64,000 nt of DNA from Tubiluchus corallicola (lineage: Eukaryota > Priapulida > Priapulimorpha > Priapulimorphida > Tubiluchidae): the NCBI GenBank assembly GCA_030141605.1, contig JAQGDQ010000060.1, positions 673,001-737,000 of the forward strand. The letters run 5' to 3'. The notes below the pieces were generated by a model. The model saw nothing but the letters and a program-made list of their open reading frames with translations, was not told the origin of the DNA and did no database searches. The stretch's first letter is position 1. Each line of letters starts with the position of its first letter. This document shows, piece by piece, positions 55,001-64,000 of this stretch. The translations under genes were made by a program, and so were the position numbers.

Positions 55001-57040
55001 TTCCAAACTTTTCTTTCGTCTGTAAAAAATCGACAGTCGTGGAGATAATTAAAATCAACTCGCATTCCACTAATAACCATACACGATGATAAAGTGTTAG
55101 AATCATACATTTACGATACGTAGCAATGACGGGTGAAATTAAATTAATGATCTTAGCATTTTATATATTATGACTATAAAAAACGAATACTTTCAATCTG
55201 TGTACATACATGAAATAAAGCGGCTTAACTTACAAATTTAGTATTTAGGGATGCCCACACTCTATCTCGGACACTAGTTGGAGGAGCTGCACAAGCAGCC
55301 AAAGGCTAGAGGGCGGAGGAGGTCAAGTGACCCAACGGCCATGTGTAGAGGAGTAAACCTTCCAAATCAGGAGTGGAGCCTCGAAGGCGGACCAGTGCAG
55401 CATGCTCACTGACTCCAGCAGCTCCTGCAGCCAACCTGGTGCCAATGTATCACTCCGCTTTCCTTTGGACTACACCAGGGAGGAAGAGAGGGGGTTCCTG
55501 TTGTCTGAGCAAGTCAGGATCTCCATACACCTTGCCCACGTGTACGCCCTGGAGAGGCCACTCCACTGGCTCAAGGATCGGACTGCTCAGCCACAGTCAA
55601 CGCTGCAGCTCCATCAATGTGATCAATAACTGACTCCTTTGGCGCACACTGCATTGTCTTCCGAGACAGAAGGATGTCAACAACAACAAGTATTTAGGAA
55701 AGCTTATCAAACACACAGAAATGGCATTCTTAAAAAGTTGCACAGGGTCTATGACGTTCAAATGTCTAAACGGGGACATTTAGTGAGTATAATAACTGTC
55801 TCAAACTTGGTTTTGTCTGTTTAAATGTTACATAGTTTCTTTCACCTTACTTTTGAAGTGATGTAACAATATTGTCTTTCTTATATGAACGCACACAGAA
55901 AAATTACAGATTCTGTAATTCTAAGTGTTGCACAGTCTGCTGTTTGCACAACAGACTGTTAGAACTGATCATAATACTGAAAGAATAAAGCAAATAATTC
56001 AGTTGATCAGTCTAGCAGCAGCAACTAATTAATGGCACCCGAGAGAGTATTTCAATTTAGATTATACAAATAAAAGTTCTTAGCTATCAGCCCTTCTTAA
56101 TAAATAGGGACCACTTACACACACATATAAGTCTGTATATGTATCTATATCGTACAAACAAAATCATTTTGTCGAGCAAGTGCTTAGCAAATTTAATAAA
56201 CATGACAGCCTGCAATTGTAACCAGCATCCATTAACATAAATACAGGTGTTGAAGAAAAATAGATTTGTAAATCAGCAATGAACACCAATCTAATGCATT
56301 AAAATCTGAAAACTGCAGATTCACATGTCGAATTCGTCGTGTTTTTCATGTCCACGCGTATGCTCGAAAAACTAGCATTGAAATTACTGTTGCTAGGCTG
56401 ACAATGCAGAAAAACACAAGCTTTTCAACAAACCATGACTCAGGACAAAGCTTCATATATGTCTAATACTTACCATGCGAATGTATGGATTATCTCCTAG
56501 ACATGTCTGGCACAAGATTGGAAACTCCTAAAAAGTACATTAAAAGCATGTAAGAATAAAATTCTTTTGTGTAAGTAAGTTTCGATGATATAAATAATAG
56601 ATATAATAAGTTCAAAAAAGTCAATGAACTTAGACTGAAGTCTATGTAAGGAGGGTTACAATAATTTTGCTGGTCAACAGGATAATTGTAACGATGTATT
56701 TATAATCATAATACAAATAAAAGTTGTTAACTATCAGCCCTTCTTAATAAATAGGGACTGGTAACAAATTCATATCGCGAGGCCGTAATTTATAACCCGT
56801 ACAAACGTATATTATATAACTGTATATTATCTGACTGTATATCATATTTAGCTACATCATATAAGTCATACAGTGCTCACACGTTGTGAAGAGAAAATAT
56901 AGACGTTAAACCATGGATTTTGTTGACACACAGTTGCAAAATGAACTGTTTAGAAAAGAAAGCAAATACGAGATGAGAAAACTTACAGACTCTTCCCAAT
57001 TTTGTCTATTGTAAGTATTTGCACCTTTCGACACCGCCAT
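46059..57040 (-). CDS. RBM22: RBM22 pre-mRNA splicing factor (Cwc2/Ecm2-like), complete
   Basis: RBM22 belongs to the PRP19-related part of the activated spliceosome and contacts U6 snRNA near the catalytic core. Ten exons join in frame to 435 residues (human about 420): 57040-56987, 56527-56474, 55019-54857, 53392-53292, 52693-52521, 51902-51702, 50440-50293, 49169-49076, 47963-47838, 46252-46059. The N-terminus (NTYNRQNWE) and Cys-rich zinc region ([45 protein letters not shown]) are near identical to the human protein. A CCCH finger uses C165, C173, C179 and H183. The RRM has RNP2 LYVGGL (234-239) and RNP1-like QQCAFIQF (267-274). A Pro/Met-rich tail keeps [11 protein letters not shown] and then adds a lineage-specific end. 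Exon 9 is bordered by a 34-bp array copying its own donor. Confidence 0.95.
46391..47649. mobile_element. Second copy of the aggctgtaacgatac hAT-like element, interrupted (RBM22 intron 9)
   Basis: The left end (actgtaatgatacacctaggtcacgatacgat) and right end (actgtgcatcgttgcaagcct) match the 42115 element, as do interior blocks such as ggcaaactgtttgatttta. The middle is enlarged by a family B fragment (about 46590-46885) and by further AT-rich sequence. Confidence 0.65.
47672..47837. repeat. 34-bp array repeating the RBM22 exon 9 splice donor
   Basis: Nearly five copies of a 34-bp unit run up to the exon 9 boundary at 47838. On the coding (minus) strand each unit reads ...ctttgccag|gtgagatgatt..., copying the exon 9 donor (gccgccag|gtgagatgatt). 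Decoy gt positions lie at 34-bp steps: 47803, 47769, 47735, 47701. Confidence 0.93.
48160..48906. repeat. 38-bp / 114-bp higher-order minisatellite (RBM22 intron 8)
   Basis: A 38-bp basic unit with a cctgatcatgatcatcagac core is arranged in 114-bp blocks of three variant subunits (agactctcacggg, agacagactcacgca, aaagatacactcacggg). Each subunit carries the 12-base palindrome tgatcatgatca. Because 114 is a multiple of 3, a long minus-strand frame stays open; it is not RBM22 coding sequence. Confidence 0.93.
49356..50020. mobile_element. Pogo-like MITE family B, long copy with internal duplication (RBM22 intron 7)
   Basis: Ends cactcacatcttggtttg and caaacggagacatgagtc, flanked by TA (49354-49355, 50021-50022). 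In the opposite sense to the 32316 copy. The right-end block (ccgttaaaa.gtccc ... gcgag ... gcggg) occurs twice, near 49420 and 49680, so the copy is about 665 bp. Confidence 0.85.
50745..51366. mobile_element. piggyBac-like MITE with TTAA target site (RBM22 intron 6)
   Basis: Inverted ends ccctttcactacg and cgtagtgaaaggg are each flanked by TTAA (50741-50744, 51367-51370), the signature of piggyBac elements. 622 bp with a CA-rich stretch near 50.90-50.97 kb; no transposase. Confidence 0.9.
55250..55688 (+). mobile_element. 5S-SINE copy lacking its 5S head, in RBM22 intron 2
   Basis: The body (starting gatgcccacact, ending in an aac-rich tail) is collinear with the body of the SINE at 34985-35547. 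It is flanked by agtatttagg at 55240-55249 and 55689-55698. The 5S head is absent and the break lies almost exactly at the head/body junction. Opposite in strand to the host gene. Confidence 0.88.
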
Positions 57041-58619
57041 TTTAACAAGGATATAAATAACAAGCGGAGACTTTGATATTGATTTGTGATTTCGTTGTGT
57101 TTGTATTTCAATTCACGCCGTTTTTTCCCTGACACACTTTGATTTCATTCAGTTCATTGATGCTAATTCAGGATTAATTTTAATGTTTCCCAGAATTTTT
57201 TTCGCAGAACATATATTTTTCCTGGAAAACTCAATTTCACGGAAAAAAAATCCAGAAGAATTTTTAACAGAAAATTCACAGTTACTTTTTTAGTTACTGA
57301 TTCTGCTATTTTAGTAGGATAAAGTATTCAATTTCTCTTCCTCTGCTTGCTTCTCCCTCTTTACCTCTCTTGCTGCCTTCCTACCCCTTCTCGTTGCATA
57401 TATCCATCACTTCCTTTTCTTTTGTGTCTGTCTCATTCTCTATCTCTCTCTCTTCCCTCTCTCTGTATCGCTCTTTTTTCTCTCTCCCCCATTTCTCTCT
57501 CCTCATTCTCTCGTACTTTTTTTCTCTCTGTTGCTGTCTTGCCCAGACCTTATTTGTCTCTTTTGCTCCCTCCTCTCTCTCTCGCTCTGCTCTCCTTTAG
57601 CTAGATACAGTGCTTTGACTATAATGGCTATCAAAAATCAGGGCGATAAAGGTCAACCTTGTTTTTTTATTTGGAAAACTATTTTGTTTTGAAACTTCGT
57701 TGCTACAATTCCAAGTTTTTAGGACGAAATTTATTCTCAGAGTAATTTGCATTGTATTATTTGCTGCATACAATGACTTCAAATCCATATAGTTTTAATA
57801 GGATTTGAGATAAAGGTTAATAATAATCATATAACAAAAGATTTGCAAATTATGCAGACTTTCAGTCAGAAGTAAGAGCCTTCAGTCTTTGTGCACAATC
57901 AGTATTATGGAATAACAACCAACTCATATGATTATCACCTGAAACCCCTTCCCAAATAACCTTATTTTTCAATTTGACTTTCATAAAGACAGCTGGTATA
58001 TACAAACCATGTTGTAAATTCTCCAATTCCAAACCACACTTACAATTTGTCTGTCATGTTAAGCTATCTTTCATCTGAAAAATGGATTTCCATTTCTTTC
58101 TAATTTTCTAATGCACCAATTCTCACTTTTACCAGCAGCACTATACTATGCACATCGATCACTTCATCCAACTGCTTCCAACTGCATCGATCACTTCATC
58201 CAAGGACGTAATTTAATTACTATTAAAATACTTACTAGTGATCTAACATATGCTTCAAATGTCTTTTGCCATTAGTTGTAAATCTCATTCCTTACTTTTT
58301 TGTTCAAATAACCTTATTTAGCCCTTTTCATTAATTAATTAAGATTTACGTCATTTATTTTCTCCAACCTATTTTGTGGAAGTTGTCTGCCAAAATGTTT
58401 CCAAAGGCTTCCCTAAATTAAACCTATATTTGTTAAAAAAGTTATTTTTTCAACACAATCAGATCTAATCTTATTGAACATTGCAAAGGATTACGTTTTT
58501 GATGAGACTTTCATTGTCCTTAAAAATTATAATTCAACTAAAAAACTTTAATACACGTAGTGGTCGTAGAAGGGACTCGAATTCACTTATGCGATAAAAA
58601 CTTAGCAAAGTCAAAAGTT
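57041..58619. promoter_or_regulatory. Divergent promoter gap between RBM22 and MAD2L1
   Basis: The two genes are head to head, with start codons 1.58 kb apart. Both starts lie in YY1-like ATGGCGG contexts: aaaatggcggtg at RBM22 and ttatggcggcaac at MAD2L1. A long pyrimidine tract fills 57336-57601. No further exon was found. Confidence 0.5.
57336..57601. repeat. Long polypyrimidine (CT-rich) tract
   Basis: About 265 bases of almost only C and T on the plus strand, with many tctctc runs, upstream of MAD2L1. It is low-complexity DNA that could form a triplex. The plus-strand reading frames through it (Ser/Leu-rich) are composition artefacts. Confidence 0.85.
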
Positions 58620-61600
58620 ATGGCGGCAACTGAGCAAGCTACGAAAAATCAGATCACCTTGAAGGGATCAGCAGAAATCGTTGCTGAATTTTTTTGTGGG
58701 TATTATGATGTTACAGTAGGTAAATTATTCAAAAGCTGGAATAATGAAACATTTTCAGTACTTAGCCATTAAATCTAGGAAGACACACGGACAGTGAAAG
58801 TATGAATGTACAGTGTCATGACATTGTGTCTCATACTTCAAAAATAAACAATAGTAGATGAGATATTTAGGAGCCAAGTTATTGATACTTTTAAAAAATA
58901 TAATCAGGTTCATCCGAAAGTGCACTGACTGTCACCTTAACAGTTTAAAATGGCCAAGGTCAATATGATTTATACTACTGGATGGTGAAAATGAATCTCA
59001 GCACTTATTTTGGCATACTTCTAATCTTTTTTGGTAGCGTCAGATAGTCAGGAAAATTAAAAAGAAGGAGCATAGTCAAAAAGACTGCAGCCGACATGCA
59101 ATTAATTTTTGTGTGTGTTTAGTCGAAATTATTCTTGTACTAGAGAGTTTTAAGAAAAAGTTGTAACACTCACCATTCGAAATGTTGAGATCTACATTCT
59201 AGTCTCCAGTTAATGCCTTTGCATATTAAATTTTCTAATGATTTAGCAGATGGTAAACTGGTACCAATGGATGTGAGTACTCTAAACAGATAATAAATTT
59301 TGATTAAGTTCCATTTTTGAACCAAATAATGTTGAGCCTGTTTTGCTGAAATATTCAAATGCTTTTTGAACATTTGAGCAACCAGACTGGAGCAAAACAG
59401 AGTCATCATCATGCTAGTAGCATATTTGCTTATCTAATACAACTGCTACCCATGTCATTGATGTAATCAATAGAGTGGCAGTAGAAGACGCTTAACAAAA
59501 TTGACCAGATTAGGGAATGCCACGAGAATACCTTAAAAGAGATCGAAGGTATATTCATTAACACAGACACACTGGTGCCTGTTGGTTATGTGAGATACTC
59601 AAACCATGTTAATGAAATTTCTCATCAAGTGACCTTAGCTACCTTGGTGGTCTTGTCCAATAGTATATTATTAAGTCTGATGGTATCAAATTAACTATAT
59701 GAGTTATTGCTTGTTATAGACTATATGTTATAGACTTGTTATATGTTATGCAATCATACCAGATAATAGCATAACAAAGTACAAAATTATTGATGCCAAC
59801 ATGATTATTTGCATTGTGAATCGTTATTTTTAAGTTTTCTATTTTGCTACGTTAATCTGTTCTTTCTTTTTTAGCTTATGGAGTTAATAGTATATTATAT
59901 CAGAGGGGGATATATCCACCGGAAATGTTCACTCGAGTGCAGAAATATGGGCTTACTCTTTTAGTTACGACCAATGATGACGTAAAAAATTATTTATCTA
60001 GTGTTTTAAAATATATCATGCGTAAGTATTTTCTTTGTGTTGTTTCATTACATTTTCATTACTTGCATTTTTTCTTAAGAGAGGGCACCACTTTCTACAA
60101 CCATATCACAAATCCATGTATTAAATAATAAAGGTAAACATATTAATAGTCTGTGAAACAGTTTGTCCATCTGTCAGGTTCTGTTAATTGAATTTTCAGT
60201 ATTGATCTTTTATACTATATAGGAATGGATCTTGCAAATGAGTATTTATAATACCTATATGGTGAAAATTTCTTGTCAAAAAGGAATAACAGTTTAACTT
60301 GTCGTAACCTCGTTTTCACCTTTGCTTTGATAGAAACACGTATGATTCTATCATGTAGCAGCTAAAACCGCAAGAAAAATCCCAAGAAGGTTTTCAAACA
60401 CAAAATTTAGCCTATTCTATTATACCACGAGTTAAGAATAGGTTAAATTTTGTGTTTGGAAACCTTCTTGAGATAGTTCTTGCCATTTTAGCTGCTACAT
60501 GATAGGATCAACTGTCACTATTCTTTAACCTTGTTATAGAAACTATTCTTAGTTAGAGCACTCATGATAGTGTGCCTTGACATGAAACGGCCTTCCTTCG
60601 CTCAAGGAATTTCTGTGAATGATCTTGTCACTATGACGCGTATTACATAGCACCACTTGCAATTTACAGGCCACTCAAATGTGGTTATAGTTTTAGCATC
60701 TGCAAAATTTAACTTTTAATTTCAGAGTGGCTCATTAGCAAAACGCTAAAGAAATTGGTTTTAGTGATCTCAAATCTAGATACGCAAGAAGTATTGGAGC
60801 GGTGGCAGTTTGATATTGAATCTGACAAAAGCTCAACCGAAGAAAGGTAATCTATTAACTTTGTATTTAATTCAGCGAAATGCATAAATATCAGATTTGC
60901 AAACAGTTTCTACATCAGTAAACACCTAATTGTTTTTAGTCTATTGTATGCAACGTTGTCGAACCAAATGGTTTAATTATTATGTGATGACTAAATGAAT
61001 AAAAGAATCAGCATCGTATTTCAGAATGCAGCAGGGTGATTTACTTGCTAAAAGCTTCATGTTTTTATTTTTAAAATCCTCATTTGATTTTAAAAAAAGG
61101 TGCGAGTATTAAATAGTTTTTGACAATTTTACATTGACTTTGTGATACCTTCACAACATAATGTAACTAGTAGGTGAATTTTGACATAGAATAGTTGTTC
61201 AATGTGATATTGTAGATATTATTTTTTGTGTTAAACTTTAGCGTCTAATAATATCTGCAGTATTTTATTTCACAGTGCATCTTATAAATTTATGTACAAT
61301 TTAAGTGATGAAAATTGCAAGCATGGTTCTAGTTTATTAGTTGTTTGTATTTACTCATTGTTTTCAACTACAGCGTTCATAGTTTGTTTTAGTGTACAAA
61401 ATTATACAAAACTTGTTTTTAGGTACAAAAAATAGTTTTTTAGGTTTAAGAAGCTGCAAAAAAATATCCTGTGTTTTAGTATACATAGTATGCAAAATTT
61501 GTTTTTAGGTATAAAAAATAAAAAAAGTTCTATGTTTTAGGATGCATAGAATGTAAAATTTGTTTCTTACACATAAAAAATACAAAAATATGCCATGTTG

Positions 61601-63471
61601 TATATACATAGTATGCAAAATTTGTTTTTAGGTATAAAAAAATACAAAATATGCCATGTTTTAGTATACATAGTATAGAAAATTTGTTTTTTAGGTACAA
61701 AAAAATACAAAAATATACTATGTTTTAGTATACATAGTATAGAAAATTTGTTTTTTGGTATAAAAATACAGAAATATACTATGTTTTAGTATACATAGTA
61801 TGCAAAATTTGTTTTCTAGGTATAAATAATACAAAAATATACTATGTTTTGCTATACATAGTATAGAAATTTTTTTTTGTAGTGCACCAAAACAGAAAGA
61901 TCTAAAGGAGATTCAGAATGAGATCCGCACGGTTATTAGACAAATCACGGCCACCGTGACTTTCCTGCCACTTCTTGAAGGACCTTGTATGTAAAACTAA
62001 TTTTAATAATACTCATTATTTGCTTTAATAAGATGAATAGCATATTAAGTTTTATAATCAGTTCACATACCTACTACATACAGACTGGAAATGGTGCAGC
62101 GCTGTTATGTGTGTTACGTGTTCGGGTTTAAGGAAAACCAGACCCAATGTTAAACTACAGCCAAAACAATCTGTTCTATAAAATATTGAAAGAGAATATA
62201 GGCATACTATTTTTTCAAGATTGACTTACGCGACATGATTATTAACACAGAAACGTACCTTAGTTCACATAAAAGTTTTTCGATGGTGTTGCTGTATCCT
62301 TAAAAATACCTGCTATTGTTGAAAATCTACCTTGCAGGTGTTCTGATAAACTTTCACCTGCATAGTGTCTGGCTTTCACGTCTCAGTTTTCTATTTTCAT
62401 TCTCGTGGAAACTTGTTGCATTTTTAGGTAGGCTGCGTACTCACTTCAATGTAATTACGATAAAATTTAGTTTTTTTTATCTTCAGGACTTTCGTACAGT
62501 TTAGATTGTGTGGAAAAGCTGATTGGTGGGAAAGTGCGCTTAGGACTGAAGTTAAGCAGTGCCGAGCTTTGTCAGCAAATGGATGTGTGACCACCTAGAT
62601 TTTTGGTGGTGCCATCTGCTATGCTGCTGTAGCTAATTATTTTGCTGAGGGAGGATATAGGTGTATGTGAAGTTGTCCAAGACCCCCCTTCTATTTCATT
62701 GTCTAATCTCAGTGGCTTATCCTTGATAATTAGCTAGATTTGGATCCTCCCTCAACTGCATCAACATTAAGTAGTGCTGCTGCTGAATGGAAGCATCCCG
62801 GCAGTTTAAAACAAAAGAAAGTTTTGCTCAACGTCACATTTTCCCGGAATGTATTACGATCATCTTGTGACAAGTGAAGGTTTATTGTGTTGTGAATGAC
62901 ATTTAGCATTTACTTGAATTACACTCATATCTCGGTTTGCCGGACAAACTGGACAAGCGGGGAGACATCGGTCCGAATTTGCCGATTGTCCGTATTTACT
63001 GATACTAAGCTAATACAGTAGGTGCCGTGTTTTCGACTCACGGTAAAGTAGAACTAAATGCCTAATTGAATAAAAAATGCCTAATACGGCAGCTCCTATG
63101 CAAAAGTTTATAAAAATTGCCAGCAATTGACTCGGATAAACCACTTAAACAAGCTGACATGCTGATATAGTGCTGTAAGCAAGTGATGGCCCACCAAGTA
63201 GCGGTCAGCTCGCGAAACAACGGACTGAATCCGTAGTGTGCGGGACTTTTAACAGTCCAGATTTTGTCCGATTTTTCCGATACCATTCAAAGTGAGGTCT
63301 GGCAAACTGACATATGAGTCTAAAATTTTTCAGTATTCTGCTGCAGAATCATGCAAAAGATCAATGATTGTTTCAGGCGCATTTGATTTGAATATCTACA
63401 CAGATAAAAACATGGAAACCCCAGAAGAGTGGCAGGAATCGGCTCCTAGGCTAATAGCTAATTCTCAGGAG
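58620..63471 (+). CDS. MAD2L1: MAD2L1 spindle-assembly checkpoint protein (HORMA domain), 3' partial
   Basis: MAD2 delays anaphase at unattached kinetochores by binding CDC20 and MAD1 through its HORMA safety belt. Five coding exons join in frame to 181 residues: 58620-58695, 59875-60021, 60726-60846, 61883-61986, 63377-63471. Human MAD2L1 has 205, so about 24 residues remain in an exon past base 64000. Signatures: ITLKGSAEIVAEFFS, YGVNSILYQRGIYP, FTRVQKYGLTLLVTT, LVLVISNLDTQEVLERWQFDIE, EIRTVIRQITATVTFLPLLE and FDLNIYTDKN. The ATG was chosen because it gives the normal MAD2 N-terminal length. The exon 1 donor gtgggt gives Ser26 across the junction. RBM22 is divergent upstream. Intron 3 ends in a repeat array merging with the 3' splice site. 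Confidence 0.94.
60342..60510. repeat. Near-perfect long hairpin (MAD2L1 intron 2)
   Basis: Arms 60342-60418 and 60435-60510 are reverse complements with few mismatches (tatcatgtagcagctaaaa pairs with ttttagctgctacatgata; aagaaggttt and cacaaaattta also pair), around a 16-base loop. The intron RNA would carry a stem of about 75 bp. It is likely a foldback MITE. Confidence 0.88.
61387..61882. repeat. ~62-bp array merging into the MAD2L1 exon 4 acceptor
   Basis: About eight diverged copies of a ~62-bp unit (ttttagtatacatagtatgc, aaatttgtttttaggtataa). The last, partial copy ends in ttttttttgtag at 61882, the true 3' splice site. Most units carry the same position as ttgtttttag|gt, so the array is a row of candidate acceptors. 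Confidence 0.85.
62545..62640 (+). mobile_element. Diverged 5S-derived SINE remnant in MAD2L1 intron 4
   Basis: The segment contains gaagttaagcagtgccgagc, then gtcagcaaatggatg and gaccacct, then ctgctgtagct. The order and spacing match the 3' half of 5S rRNA (GAAGCTAAGCAG, GTTAGTACTTGGATG, GACC, GCTGTAGGCT). It appears to be a second, different 5S-headed family; the 3' end of the element is not defined. Confidence 0.55.
62922..63320. mobile_element. Pogo-like MITE family B, complete copy (MAD2L1 intron 4)
   Basis: Ends cactcatatctcggtttgcc and ggcaaactgacatatgagtc with TA on both sides (62920-62921, 63321-63322), 399 bp. It ends only 56 bases before the exon 5 start. Confidence 0.87.
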
Positions 63472-63539
63472 GTACAGTTCTTATGAATTCTTTTAGTTTA
63501 GCATTTTTGTATCATTTTTTCCACCAAATTAAAGAAGTA

Positions 63540-63694
63540 CAGTGTTCCCTCGCTACTTCGCAGTTTGTTTATCGTGGACTCGCTGTTTCGCGGGTTTTCA
63601 AAAATATTAATGTAAAATATTTATTGCAGTATTTTCGCTGTTTGGCGGGTTTTTGCGGTACTCCGTCTAAAGTATTTTTGCACATGCGTAGTAC
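63540..63694. mobile_element. Pogo/Tigger-like MITE family A, copy 3, cut short by a minisatellite
   Basis: The left 155 bases match copy 2 (cagtgttccctcgctacttcg ... ttttgcacatgcgtagtac) and are preceded by TA. The match stops where a 37-bp tandem array begins. It lies in the intron after MAD2L1 exon 5. Confidence 0.82.
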
Positions 63695-64000
63695 CCAGAT
63701 TGGGAGTTAGGTAAAACTGCTTGCACAGAACCCAGATTGGGAGTTAGGTAAAACTGCTTGCACAGAACCCAGATTGGGAGTTAGGTAAAACTGCTTGCAC
63801 AGAACCCAGATTGGGAGGTAGGTAAAGCTGTTTGCACAGAACCCAGATTGGGAGTTAGGTAAAACTGCTTGCACAGAACTCAGATTGGGAGTTAGGTAAA
63901 ACTGCTTGCACAGAACCCAGATTGGGAGTTAGGTAAAACTGCTTGCACAGAACCCAGATTGGGAGTTAGGTAAAACTGCTTGCACAGAACCCAGATTGGG
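63694..64000. repeat. 37-bp minisatellite in the MAD2L1 intron after exon 5, running off the window
   Basis: At least eight nearly identical 37-bp units (cccagattgggagttaggta and aaactgcttgcacagaa). The array begins inside MITE family A copy 3 and continues past base 64000. Confidence 0.95.

Noticed and set aside
57347-57604. Ser/Leu-rich plus-strand frames
   Set aside because: Pure consequence of the CT tract.

Overview
This is a piece of animal (metazoan) nuclear DNA, most likely from an invertebrate. It is AT-rich, every gene is split into short exons with GT-AG (once AT-AC) introns, and the proteins are clear relatives of human KAT6A/B, LRMDA, RPS24, RBM22 and MAD2L1. Introns and gaps carry many short non-autonomous DNA transposons (pogo/Tigger-like with TA target sites, hAT-like, piggyBac-like with TTAA), 5S-rRNA-headed SINEs and minisatellites. 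I cannot place the organism below Metazoa.

Layout. 280-19546 (minus): KAT6/MOZ-type histone acetyltransferase, 13 coding exons from the N-terminus through the double PHD finger and MYST domain; its C-terminus lies off the left edge. 19590-25838: gap between the divergent KAT6 and LRMDA genes, with a promoter-like patch near 21.35-21.57 kb. 25843-33878 (plus): LRMDA-like leucine-rich-repeat gene, 7 coding exons, with an AT-AC U12-type intron. 33879-37203: gap with a complete 5S-headed SINE flanked by a 13-bp duplication. 37204-42016 (plus): ribosomal protein eS24 (RPS24), 5 coding exons, the first holding only the ATG. 42017-46058: gap between convergent RPS24 and RBM22, filled with four MITEs. 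46059-57040 (minus): RBM22 spliceosome factor, 10 exons, complete. 57041-58619: divergent promoter gap with a long pyrimidine tract. 58620-63471 (plus): MAD2L1 checkpoint gene, first five coding exons; the last exon is off the right edge.

All exon phases were checked by hand and join in frame. The genes have unrelated housekeeping roles: chromatin acetylation, pigment-cell-linked LRR protein, ribosome, spliceosome and spindle checkpoint. KAT6, LRMDA and RPS24 are also neighbours on human 10q22 (as KAT6B-LRMDA-RPS24), so their adjacency looks like ancient microsynteny.

The most unusual signals are: minisatellites anchored exactly at splice junctions (two contain repeated copies of the true splice site), the perfect-consensus AT-AC intron of LRMDA, and the 5S-SINE pair in which the second copy lost its 5S head at the head/body boundary.
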